This document shows positions 1 through 6,292 of a stretch of 8,030 bases of DNA, in pieces. Positions within the stretch are counted from its first letter, which is position 1; the number at the start of each line of letters is the position of its first letter. The DNA comes from a bacterium HR12 (GTDB lineage Bacteria > Actinomycetota > UBA4738 > HRBIN12), in NCBI GenBank assembly GCA_002898915.1, contig BEHO01000040.1:1-8030 (forward strand). The letters run 5' to 3'. The notes beneath the pieces were generated by a model. It worked only from the letters and a program-made list of their open reading frames with translations. It searched no databases and was not told the DNA's origin. Position numbers and translations under genes: made by a program.

Positions 1-1
1 G

Positions 2-1336
2 GCGATCCACTCGCTGTGGAAGCCGGTCCCGGGCCGCTTCAAGGACTACATCGCGATGCCCAAGTCCAACATGTACCAGTCGCTCCACACGACCGTCGTC
101 GGGCCGGGCGGTCGCCCCATCGAGGTCCAGATCCGCACCCACGAGATGCACCGCACGGCCGAGTACGGCATCGCCGCCCACTGGCGCTACAAGGAGGGCC
201 GGGACGGCCGGAGGGCGAAGGAGGCCGCGGACCTCGCGTGGCTCGGCCAGATGCTCGAGTGGCTGAAGGACATGGCCGACCCCCGCGAGTTCATGGAGGG
301 GCTGAAGATCGACCTGTACGCGGGGCAGGTCTTCGTCTTCACCCCCAAGGGGGACGTGATCAACCTGCCGGCGGGCTCGACCCCCGTGGACTTCGCCTAC
401 GCGATCCACACGGAGGTCGGGCATCGGACGATCGGGGCGAAGGTCAACGGGAAGCTCGTCCCGCTCGATTACGAGCTGCGGACCGGGGACACGGTGGAGA
501 TCCTCACCTCCAAGGCCGAGGGCGAGGGTCCGTCCCAGGACTGGCTGAAGTTCGTCAAGACCCCGCGGGCGCGGAACAAGATCCGGCAGTGGTTCAGCCG
601 GGAGCGCCGGGGAGACGCCATCGAGGAGGGTCGGGACGCGCTCCAGCGGGCGATGCGCAAGCAGAACGTGCCCTTCAAGCGTCTGGCGACCGAGGAGGCC
701 CTCCGCCAGGTGGCCCAGGACATGAAGTTCCCCGACCTCGACTCGCTCTACGCGGCCGTGGGGGAGGGGCACGTCTCGCCGCAGTCGGTCATCGCGCGCC
801 TGTCGCGGATCGTCACCGGCGCCGGCGAGGAGGACGTCACGGCGGTCCCCCTGGCGAGACCGGTGCGGATCGAGAAGCCCGACGTGACCTCCGGCATCGT
901 CGTCCCCGGCTCGGCCGACGTGTGGGTGAAGCTCGCCCGCTGCTGCACCCCGGTGCCGGGGGACGAGATCATGGGGTTCGTCACGCGGGGACAGGGCGTC
1001 TCCGTGCACCGCACGGACTGCCCCAACGCGAAGGCCCTCATGCGCGAACCCGAGCGGCTCATCGAGGTCTCCTGGCGGGCCGGCAAGCCGACGAGCTTCG
1101 TCGTCACCATCCAGGTCGAGGCGCTGGACCGCACCCGGTTGCTCTCCGACGTCGCGACGGTCCTCTCCGACCACCACGTGAACATCCTCACCGCGACCTC
1201 CACCGTGGGGCGGGACCGGACGGTGACGCTGCGGTTCACGTTCGAGCTCGCCGACATCGCGCACCTGTCGGGGATCCTGAACGCGGTGAAGAAGGTCGAG
1301 AACGTGTACGACGCGTTCCGCGTGGTCCCGCGGTAG
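2..1336 (+). CDS. relA: Bifunctional (p)ppGpp synthetase/hydrolase Rel, C-terminal 444 residues (5' end outside window)
   Basis: The reading frame is open from base 2, so the gene starts upstream; the ATG at 56 is internal. Long Rel proteins are usually over 700 residues, so the HD hydrolase domain and the first half of the synthetase are missing here and the hydrolase cannot be judged. Numbering visible residues: the synthetase end runs to about 65, with the G-loop PKSNMYQSLHTTV (Tyr25, which in the family stacks on the guanine base) and EVQIRT followed by AEYGIAAHWRYKEG. The TGS domain is about 102-170 (DLYAGQVFVFTPKGD to DTVEIL). A helical region follows. The zinc-finger-like/RIS domain is about 299-360, with paired Cys314-Cys315 and HRTDCPN. 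The C-terminal ACT domain is about 366-444. These domains read uncharged tRNA on the ribosome and control alarmone synthesis. The gene ends at TAG 12 bases before a convergent gene. Identity is near certain; the choice of relA rather than rel or spoT is nomenclature. Confidence 0.97.
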   Translation, partial: AIHSLWKPVPGRFKDYIAMPKSNMYQSLHTTVVGPGGRPIEVQIRTHEMHRTAEYGIAAHWRYKEGRDGRRAKEAADLAWLGQMLEWLKDMADPREFMEGLKIDLYAGQVFVFTPKGDVINLPAGSTPVDFAYAIHTEVGHRTIGAKVNGKLVPLDYELRTGDTVEILTSKAEGEGPSQDWLKFVKTPRARNKIRQWFSRERRGDAIEEGRDALQRAMRKQNVPFKRLATEEALRQVAQDMKFPDLDSLYAAVGEGHVSPQSVIARLSRIVTGAGEEDVTAVPLARPVRIEKPDVTSGIVVPGSADVWVKLARCCTPVPGDEIMGFVTRGQGVSVHRTDCPNAKALMREPERLIEVSWRAGKPTSFVVTIQVEALDRTRLLSDVATVLSDHHVNILTATSTVGRDRTVTLRFTFELADIAHLSGILNAVKKVENVYDAFRVVPR

Positions 1337-1348
1337 GGATCGCCCGGC

Positions 1349-2014
1349 TCAGCGGCCGGCGGCCGCGTCGCTCGGCTCCTCCTCCGTGCCGAGCCCGCTC
1401 CGCTTCAGGACCTGGTACCAGTGGTCCTCGTAGGCTTCGCCGCCCTCGGCCGATGCCGGCGCGGGCTCCGGCGCCGGGGCGGCCTTGCGCCCGGGCTTGC
1501 CGTCCGTGGCGGCCGGAGGCTCGGGGGCGGGCTTCGCGACCCGCGCGTCGGCGCTCGCGGCGGGGGGTGCGGGAGCCGGGGCGACCGCGGCGGGGGCGGC
1601 GGGAGCGGGGGCCGGTGCGGCCGCGGCGGTCGGCTCGGTCACGGGCGTCGGAGCGGGAGCCGCAGCGACGGGCGCGGGGGTCTCCTCGACGGGGCGAGGT
1701 TCCCGGGCGCGCTGGAGCTGCCGGGCGCGGGCCTGGATCTGCTGCAGCTCGCGCTCGAGACGCTGCCGCTGCAGCTCGTAGGCCTGGGCCACGAGGCTCG
1801 TGAGCCGCTCGGCCTCGGAGAGGCGGCCGCCGAGCTCCGCCTGGAGGCGCGCCACGACCTCCTCGGCGGCCCGGAGCTCCGCCTCGGTGCGATCCACCTC
1901 GGAGAGGGTCTTCGCCAGCGCCTCCTCGGCCTCGTGGATGCTCGCGACGTCCGACAGCGGACCATCGGGCACCGTGCGAGGCTCGGAGGGTTCCTGCCCC
2001 TTGCTGTTCGCCAC
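1349..2014 (-). CDS. Hypothetical coiled-coil protein with Ala/Pro-rich linker
   Basis: I do not recognise this 221-residue protein. The GTG start at 2014 is chosen because GGGGAGG lies 6 bases before it; a GTG five codons earlier lies upstream of that site. There is no signal peptide or membrane segment. Residues ~1-25 are polar. Residues ~27-104 are a charged, heptad-like helix rich in Glu, Arg, Gln, Leu and Ala, very probably a coiled coil. Residues ~106-188 (bases 1451-1699) are low-complexity Ala/Pro. Near the end, residues 193-209 read EAYEDHWYQVLKRSGLG, a non-repetitive aromatic/basic patch that stands out from the linker. Codons are G/C-ending throughout this strand, whereas the opposite frames give Gly/Arg-rich nonsense, so this strand is coding. 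It converges on rel with a 12-base gap and diverges from dtd. The shape suggests a dimeric scaffold with a flexible arm ending in a docking motif; that is inference only. Confidence 0.8.
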   Translation of the reverse strand: MANSKGQEPSEPRTVPDGPLSDVASIHEAEEALAKTLSEVDRTEAELRAAEEVVARLQAELGGRLSEAERLTSLVAQAYELQRQRLERELQQIQARARQLQRAREPRPVEETPAPVAAAPAPTPVTEPTAAAAPAPAPAAPAAVAPAPAPPAASADARVAKPAPEPPAATDGKPGRKAAPAPEPAPASAEGGEAYEDHWYQVLKRSGLGTEEEPSDAAAGR

Positions 2015-2020
2015 GGATAT

Positions 2021-2027
2021 CCTCCCC
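2021..2027 (-). promoter_or_regulatory. Shine-Dalgarno site deciding the start of the coiled-coil gene
   Basis: On the minus strand GGGGAGG precedes GTG (2014-2012) by 6 bases. It falls inside the coding sequence if the upstream GTG at 2029 were used, so it favours the shorter form. No convincing -10 box is visible in the 90 bases shared with dtd. A TTGACC on this strand (2054-2049) has no partner at usual spacing. Confidence 0.7.
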
Positions 2028-2085
2028 ACGACCGACCGACGACCCGGCGGTCAACCCCAGCATCGGCGCCCAGCGGGGTGGGCTT

Positions 2086-2100
2086 GAGGAGGAGGGAGGT
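2086..2100 (+). promoter_or_regulatory. Strong Shine-Dalgarno tract before dtd
   Basis: A purine run, GAGGAGGAGGGAGGT, contains AGGAGG (2090-2095, 9 bases before 2105) and GGAGGT (2095-2100, 4 bases before 2105). Its spacing points to initiation at about 2105, where the codon is ATC. The only ATG/GTG/TTG codons in frame nearby are GTG 2078 and TTG 2084, upstream of the tract, and GTG 2126, too far downstream. Confidence 0.65.
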
Positions 2101-2104
2101 CGCG

Positions 2105-2551
2105 ATCCGGATCGCGCTCCAACGGGTGAGCCGAGCCGCCGTCCGCGTCGGCGGCCGGACCGTGGCCGAGATCGGTCGCGGGCTGCTCCTGCTGGTCGGG
2201 ATCGGTCGCGAGGACGGGCTCGGCACGTACGACCGGGTGGCGGAGAAGGTCCTCAACCTGCGGATCTTCCCCGACGAGACGGGCCGCATGAACCGATCGC
2301 TGGTCGAGGTCGGCGGCGAGGTCCTCGTCGTGCCCCAGTTCACGCTGTACGCGGACGTGCGGCGCGGCCGCCGGCCCAGCTTCGAGCGTGCGGCGCCCCC
2401 CGAGGTGGCCGCCGACCGGGTGGAGGCGTTCTGCCGCGCGCTGGAGGCGCGGGGGGCCTCGGTGCGCCGAGGCGCCTTCCGCGAGCACATGGAGGTGGAG
2501 CTGGTGAACGACGGGCCGGTCACGATCTGGATCGACACGGACCGGATGTGA
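2105..2551 (+). CDS. dtd: D-aminoacyl-tRNA deacylase
   Basis: Cytosolic proofreading enzyme that hydrolyses D-aminoacyl-tRNA (D-Tyr and others) and Gly-tRNA(Ala), freeing tRNA and recycling it. From codon 2105 the protein has 148 residues, a normal length, beginning xRIALQRVSRAAV, where the family has MR-x-x-x-QRVSRA. Visible motifs are VLNLRIFPDETGRMN (49-63), PQFTLYADVRRGRRPSF (77-93) and NDGPVT (135-140), the last being the Gly-cisPro chirality filter. Residue 77 is Pro where most bacterial enzymes have Ser (SQFTL); Thr80 is kept. The codon at the expected Met position is ATC, placed correctly behind a strong Shine-Dalgarno tract; numbering from it puts the PQFTL motif at 77-81, as in the family. 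The fallback starts are GTG 2078 (9 extra residues) and TTG 2084 (7 extra), neither with a good upstream site. The product is certain; the start is not. Confidence 0.93.
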   Translation: MRIALQRVSRAAVRVGGRTVAEIGRGLLLLVGIGREDGLGTYDRVAEKVLNLRIFPDETGRMNRSLVEVGGEVLVVPQFTLYADVRRGRRPSFERAAPPEVAADRVEAFCRALEARGASVRRGAFREHMEVELVNDGPVTIWIDTDRM

Positions 2552-2568
2552 GCCCGGGCCCGGCGACC

Positions 2569-2594
2569 GGTGTCCGGACCCCGGGTCCGATACC
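2569..2594. repeat. Imperfect inverted repeat between dtd and the MBL hydrolase gene
   Basis: The arms GGTGTCCGGACC and GGTCCGATACC fold into about 11 base pairs, with one bulged C (2575), one G-T pair and a three-base loop (2581-2583). The core GGACCC-C-GGGTCC (2576-2588) is a perfect palindrome around one base. There is no T-run after it, so it is not a classical intrinsic terminator. It lies 18 bases past the dtd stop and its right arm runs into the -10-like TACCAT. It could be an operator, a terminator of an unusual type, or an RNA hairpin that masks the hydrolase start on read-through transcripts. Confidence 0.5.
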
Positions 2595-2596
2595 AT
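2591..2596 (+). promoter_or_regulatory. Possible -10 box of a leaderless promoter
   Basis: TACCAT fits the actinobacterial TANNNT -10 pattern, and the ATG at 2604 begins after a 7-base spacer, the spacing at which transcription and translation would start at the same base. No Shine-Dalgarno sequence precedes 2595 or 2604, which agrees with leaderless expression. No -35 match is seen at 16-18 bases upstream. This would be the head promoter of the five-gene run to 7925. Confidence 0.4.
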
Positions 2597-2603
2597 GCCC
2601 GCG

Positions 2604-3221
2604 ATGTACCTCGACGCCTTCTCCGACAACTCGTTCGAGACCAACTGCTGGCTGATCGGGGCGGACGGCACCGACGACGCCGTGGTCGTCGATCCCGGCT
2701 TCTCCCCTGAGCGGGTCCGCGCCCTCCTCGAGAGCGCGGGGCGGACCCCGGTGGCGGTGCTCGCGACCCACGGGCACTTCGACCACGTCGGGGCGGCCGC
2801 GGCGATCTGCGGCGAGGAGCTCCCCTTCTACATCCACGAGGCCGACGCCCTCGCGCTCTCCGATCCCGAGGCGTGGGGGGCCGGCTACGAGGCGCCACCG
2901 GTGCCGGTGAAGGACGTGCGCACCGTCGTCGACGGCGACGTCCTCACCTTCGCGGGGTTCCGGATCGAGGTGCTGCACACCCCCGGCCACACCCCCGGCA
3001 GCGTGTGCTACCGGACCGACGGGTGGGTCCTCTCGGGCGACCTCGTCTTCGCCGGAGCCATCGGTCGCAGCGACTTCCCCAACTCCGACCCCGCGGCGAT
3101 GCGGCTCAGCCTGCGCCGGTTCCTCACGCTGCCGGACGAGCTCCCGGTCCTCCCCGGCCACGGGCCCCGCACGACGGTCGGCCGGGAGCGGCGGCGCAAC
3201 CCGTTCCTCGTGGGGCTGTAG
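2604..3221 (+). CDS. Metallo-beta-lactamase-fold hydrolase, glyoxalase II-like (YcbL type)
   Basis: Predicted soluble binuclear-metal hydrolase of 205 residues. Metal ligands are visible in order: THGHFDH (His56, His58, Asp60, His61), His129 in HTPGHTPGS, Asp146 in SGDLVF and His186 in PGHGP. The length matches short single-domain YcbL-like members, which lack the C-terminal substrate domain of true hydroxyacylglutathione hydrolases. The substrate is therefore unknown; a thioester such as an acylated low-molecular-weight thiol is plausible. A homologue sits just before hisS in many actinobacteria (Rv2581c in M. tuberculosis). The start at 2604 (MYLDAF...TNCWL) is chosen because it fits the family N-terminus and lies 7 bases after a -10-like box; ATG 2595, three codons earlier, is the alternative. 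The stop is 3 bases before hisS. Confidence 0.9.
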   Translation: MYLDAFSDNSFETNCWLIGADGTDDAVVVDPGFSPERVRALLESAGRTPVAVLATHGHFDHVGAAAAICGEELPFYIHEADALALSDPEAWGAGYEAPPVPVKDVRTVVDGDVLTFAGFRIEVLHTPGHTPGSVCYRTDGWVLSGDLVFAGAIGRSDFPNSDPAAMRLSLRRFLTLPDELPVLPGHGPRTTVGRERRRNPFLVGL

Positions 3222-3224
3222 ACG

Positions 3225-4484
3225 GTGGACCTCGCGCCACCCCGGGGAACCCTGGATCTCCTTCCGCCGGAGGGCGGGCGGATGCGGGCCCTCTACGACC
3301 GGGCCGCCGAGCTCGCGCGGCGGTACGGCTACCGCTACGTCGAGACCCCCGGGTTCGAGCACACCGAGCTCTTCGCCCGGACGTCGGGCGAGACGAGCGA
3401 CGTCGTGACGAAGGAGATGTACACGTTCACCGACCGCGGCGGACGCTCGCTCACCCTCAGGCCGGAGGGTACGGCGCCGGTCATGCGCGCGTACCTGGCC
3501 CATCGCGCCGAGCTCCCGAGCCCCTTCAAGGCCTACTACCTCACCCGGATGTACCGGTACGGGCGCCCGCAGGCCGGCCGCTACCGCGAGCACCGGCAGT
3601 TCGGGGTCGAGATCTTCGGGGTGGCGGACCCCGCCGCGGACGTCGAGGTCATCGTCCTCGGGGAGGAGTTCCTCCGGAGCCTCGGGCTCCGGCGGTACGA
3701 GATCCAGATCAACTCGATCGGCGACGGGGCCTGCCGTCCCGCGTACCGCGAGGAGCTCCTGACCTACCTGCGCGCGAGCGTCGGTCGCCTGCGCGACGAG
3801 CACCGCACGGGGTTCGAGGCGAACCCCTTGCGCGTGCTCGACTGCAAGGACGAGGCCTGCCGAGCGGTCGCCGCGGCGGCGCCTCGGATCACCGAGCGGC
3901 TGTGCGGGCCGTGCCGCGAGCACTTCGAGGGTGTGCTGGCGGGCCTCCGCGAGCACGGCCTCGAGCCGATCGTGACGCCCACCCTGGTCCGGGGTCTCGA
4001 CTACTACACGCGCACCGCGTTCGAGTTCGTGAGCCTCGTGCTCTCGGAGGCGCAGGCCACGCTGTTCGGCGGGGGTCGCTACGACGGCCTGGCCGAGGCC
4101 CTCGGGGGGCCGACCGTCCCCGGCGTGGGGTTCGGGATGGGGCTCGAGCGCGTGCTGCTCGCCTGCCGGGACGAGGGGATCGAGCCGCCCTCGGAGCCGG
4201 GGCTCGACGCCTTCGTGGTCGGGCTCGGCGAGGCCGGCCGCAGGGCCGCGGCGGGGCTCCTGCGGGAGCTCCGCGCCGGCGGGCTGTCGGCCGACGCCGC
4301 GTACGAGGAGCGACCGCTGAAGGCGCAGCTCCGGATGGCCGATCGCGCGGGGGCCGCGTACGCGGCGATCGTGGGCGAGCGGGAGGCCGCCGAGGGGCGC
4401 GTGACGCTCCGGCGTCTCGCCGACGGGACCCAGACGGAGGTCGCGCGGGCCGATGTGGTGAACTGGCTGCGGGGCGAGCGATGA
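3225..4484 (+). CDS. hisS: Histidyl-tRNA synthetase
   Basis: Class II synthetase of 419 residues, full length for the family, which attaches His to tRNA-His in the cytosol as a dimer. Motif 1 is around residues 39-55 (VETPGFEHTELFARTSGE). Motif 2 is TLRPEGTAPVMRAY (77-90) with RYREHRQFGVEIFG (119-132). The His-specific loops are LVRGLDYYT (254-262) and FGGGRYDGL (281-289). Motif 3 is GVGFGMGLERVL (300-311). The anticodon-binding domain is about 327-419. The insertion domain has four cysteines (Cys207, Cys212, Cys227, Cys230; the last two as CGPC before REHF), a pattern seen in many bacterial HisRS and possibly zinc-binding. The GTG start begins 3 bases after the hydrolase stop with only a weak GGGG site 9 bases upstream, suggesting coupled translation. 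The stop overlaps the aspS ATG. Confidence 0.98.
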   Translation: MDLAPPRGTLDLLPPEGGRMRALYDRAAELARRYGYRYVETPGFEHTELFARTSGETSDVVTKEMYTFTDRGGRSLTLRPEGTAPVMRAYLAHRAELPSPFKAYYLTRMYRYGRPQAGRYREHRQFGVEIFGVADPAADVEVIVLGEEFLRSLGLRRYEIQINSIGDGACRPAYREELLTYLRASVGRLRDEHRTGFEANPLRVLDCKDEACRAVAAAAPRITERLCGPCREHFEGVLAGLREHGLEPIVTPTLVRGLDYYTRTAFEFVSLVLSEAQATLFGGGRYDGLAEALGGPTVPGVGFGMGLERVLLACRDEGIEPPSEPGLDAFVVGLGEAGRRAAAGLLRELRAGGLSADAAYEERPLKAQLRMADRAGAAYAAIVGEREAAEGRVTLRRLADGTQTEVARADVVNWLRGER

Positions 4485-6292
4485 GCGTGATGCGGACGGC
4501 GATGCGCACCCATGCCTGCGGCGAGCTCCGCGCCGAGCACGTCGGGCAGGAGGTGGCGCTCTGCGGGTGGGTCTGGCGCGAGCGCGACCACGGCGGCGTG
4601 ACCTTCGTCGACCTGCGCGACCGGGAGGGCCTCGTCCAGCTCGTCATCCACCCGGAGGAGGCGCCCGAGGCCCACGCGGTCGCGAAGGGCTTCCGCAGCG
4701 AGTCGGTCGTCCGGGTCGTGGGCGAGGTGCGGCGGCGGCCACCCGGCACGGTGAACCCGAACCTCGCGACCGGCGAGATCGAGGTGGCGGTGCGGTCCGC
4801 CCAGGTCCTCGCCGCGGCGGAGACCCCGCCCTTCCCGATCGACGACCGGATCGAGGCCTCGGAGGAGCTGCGGCTGCGCTACCGGTACCTGGACCTCCGT
4901 CGTCCGGAGATGACCCGGATCCTCCGCCTCCGGCACCGGATCAACCGGATCATCCGGGACCACATGGAGTCCCTGGGCTTCCTCGAGGTGGAGACGCCGT
5001 ACCTCACGCGGAGCACCCCGGAGGGGGCCCTGGACTTCCTCGTGCCCTCGCGCCTCTGGAAGGGCTCGTTCTACGCCCTACCCCAGTCCCCGCAGCAGCT
5101 GAAGCAGCTGCTGATGGTGGCGGGGCAGGACCGCTACTACCAGATCGTCCGGTGCTTCCGGGACGAGGACCCCCGGGCCGACCGGAGCTTCGAGTTCACC
5201 CAGCTCGACGTGGAGATGTCCTTCGTGGACGAGGAGGACGTGTTCGCCGTCATCGAGCCGCTCATGGCGCGGATCGTCCGCGAGACCCAGGGGGTGGAGG
5301 TCCCCACCCCGTTCCCGCGGCTCACGTACCGGGAGATGCTCGACCGCTACGGGACCGACAAGCCCGACCTCCGCTACGGGATGGAGCTCGTCGACCTCGG
5401 GCCGGCCTTCGCGGGGACCTCGTTCCGGGTGTTCGCCGCGGCCCTCGCGGACGGCGGGGTGATCAAGGGCTTCGCCGCCCCCGGGGGCGCCGCCCTCTCG
5501 CGGAAGGAGCACGACCAGCTCACGCAGATCGCTCGGGAGACCGGGGCGGGAGGGCTGGTCACGTTCGCCGTGCTCCCGGAGGGGGTGCGCTCGCCGGTGG
5601 AGAAGCACGTGTCCCCGGGCGAGGTCGAGGCGGTCCTGCGGGCCACCGGCGCGCGGGAGGGGGACCTCGTCCTCGTCGTCGCCGACCGTCCGGATCGAGC
5701 GAACGTCGCCCTGGACGCGCTGCGGCGACGGCTGGCCGAGCGCCTGGGGCTGATCCCCGAGGGGGTCTGGGCGTTCTGCTGGATGGTCGAGCCGCCCCTG
5801 TTCGAGTGGAGCGAGGACGAGGGCAAGTGGGTGAGCGTCCATCACCCCTTCACGGCCCCCGCCGACCCGGACGACCTCGACCCGCCGGCCGCGCGCAGCC
5901 GGGGCTACGACCTCGTGCTGAACGGGTTCGAGCTCGGCGGGGGGAGCATCCGGATCCACGACCCCGAGATCCAGCGCCGGGTCTTCGAACGGCTGGGGCT
6001 CACCCCCGAGCAGACCGAGGAGCAGTTCGGACACCTGATCCGGGCCTTCCGCTACGGGGTGCCGCCGCACGGAGGCATCGCCTTCGGGATCGATCGGATC
6101 GTGATGCTCATGGCCGGCAAGGAGGCGATCCGCGACGTGACCGCGTTCCCCAAGGCGCAGTCCGGACAGGACCCGCTGACCGGGGCGCCGGCGCCCGTCT
6201 CCGAGGAGCAGCTGCGGGAACTGGGCCTGCGGCTGGTCGAGCCGCCGCGGCGCCCCGAACGGACCGCCGACCGAGAGGGAGGTGATGCCTGA
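4481..6292 (+). CDS. aspS: Aspartyl-tRNA synthetase, bacterial type, probably non-discriminating (Asp/Asn)
   Basis: 603-residue class IIb synthetase. The N-terminal OB-fold anticodon domain is about 8-115 (GWVWRERDHGGVTFVDLRD). The catalytic core begins near 130 with RYRYLDLRRPEM (133-144) and motif 1 around FLEVETPYLTRSTPEGA. Then come PQSPQQLKQLLM (201-212), motif 2 CFRDEDPRADRSFEFTQLD (225-243), the bacterial GAD insertion at about 295-420, HHPFTAP (454-460), ELGGGSIRIHD (484-494) and motif 3 GGIAFGIDRIVMLMAG (531-546). His37 and Gly89 match the His31/Gly82 pair of Pseudomonas aeruginosa non-discriminating AspRS; discriminating enzymes such as that of E. coli have Leu at the first site. 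The inference is that it also makes Asp-tRNA(Asn) for GatCAB. The ATG at 4481 overlaps the hisS stop (ATGA); Met4 (4490) and Met8 (4502) are alternatives, the last nearest the usual MRTH beginning. Confidence 0.98.
   Translation: MSVMRTAMRTHACGELRAEHVGQEVALCGWVWRERDHGGVTFVDLRDREGLVQLVIHPEEAPEAHAVAKGFRSESVVRVVGEVRRRPPGTVNPNLATGEIEVAVRSAQVLAAAETPPFPIDDRIEASEELRLRYRYLDLRRPEMTRILRLRHRINRIIRDHMESLGFLEVETPYLTRSTPEGALDFLVPSRLWKGSFYALPQSPQQLKQLLMVAGQDRYYQIVRCFRDEDPRADRSFEFTQLDVEMSFVDEEDVFAVIEPLMARIVRETQGVEVPTPFPRLTYREMLDRYGTDKPDLRYGMELVDLGPAFAGTSFRVFAAALADGGVIKGFAAPGGAALSRKEHDQLTQIARETGAGGLVTFAVLPEGVRSPVEKHVSPGEVEAVLRATGAREGDLVLVVADRPDRANVALDALRRRLAERLGLIPEGVWAFCWMVEPPLFEWSEDEGKWVSVHHPFTAPADPDDLDPPAARSRGYDLVLNGFELGGGSIRIHDPEIQRRVFERLGLTPEQTEEQFGHLIRAFRYGVPPHGGIAFGIDRIVMLMAGKEAIRDVTAFPKAQSGQDPLTGAPAPVSEEQLRELGLRLVEPPRRPERTADREGGDA
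6273..6284 (+). promoter_or_regulatory. Shine-Dalgarno site inside the aspS 3' end
   Basis: GAGAGGGAGGTG lies 7 bases before the ATG at 6292, within the last codons of aspS. It gives the PPOX gene its own strong initiation site although its ATG overlaps the aspS TGA. It also explains why the GTG at 6282 and ATG at 6285 in another frame are not starts. Confidence 0.7.

Noticed and set aside
1352..1366. Perfect inverted repeat GCGGCC-GGC-GGCCGC just after the rel stop, considered as a terminator
   Set aside because: It lies in the last codons of the convergent gene (Ala-Ala-Ala-Gly-Arg), has a 6-base stem and no T-run on either strand; GC-rich codon composition explains it.
1451..1699. GC-rich low-complexity stretch considered as a tandem repeat or sequence-quality problem
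   Set aside because: It encodes the irregular Ala/Pro arm in one continuous frame with no fixed repeat unit and no frameshift.
16..1803. A 595-codon plus-strand frame over rel and beyond
   Set aside because: Arg/Gly/Pro-rich translation out of frame with the conserved Rel domains.
2049..2054. TTGACC on the minus strand as a -35 box for the coiled-coil gene
   Set aside because: At 16-18 bases downstream the sequence is TCGTGG or similar, not -10-like.
1421..2077. Plus-strand extension of the dtd frame upstream, opposite the coiled-coil gene
   Set aside because: The translation is Gly/Arg-rich with no family similarity, while the minus strand has proper codon use, a Shine-Dalgarno site and a clear protein architecture.
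2520..3956. A 478-codon minus-strand open frame opposite the hydrolase and hisS genes
   Set aside because: It lies wholly opposite clearly conserved genes, its translation is low-complexity Arg/Glu/Pro/Val without motifs, and long antisense frames are expected when third positions are nearly all G or C.
2873..4480. Open frame running upstream of aspS through the hydrolase and hisS genes, which would make a 1,139-residue fusion
   Set aside because: The upstream part is Arg/Gly/Pro-rich out-of-frame translation; AspRS homology begins near 4502 and the ATGA overlap at 4481 gives a normal start.
5078..6070. A 330-codon minus-strand open frame opposite aspS
   Set aside because: Shadow of a highly conserved gene in GC-rich DNA; no motifs, and the translation is typical His/Asp/Gly/Pro-rich antisense.
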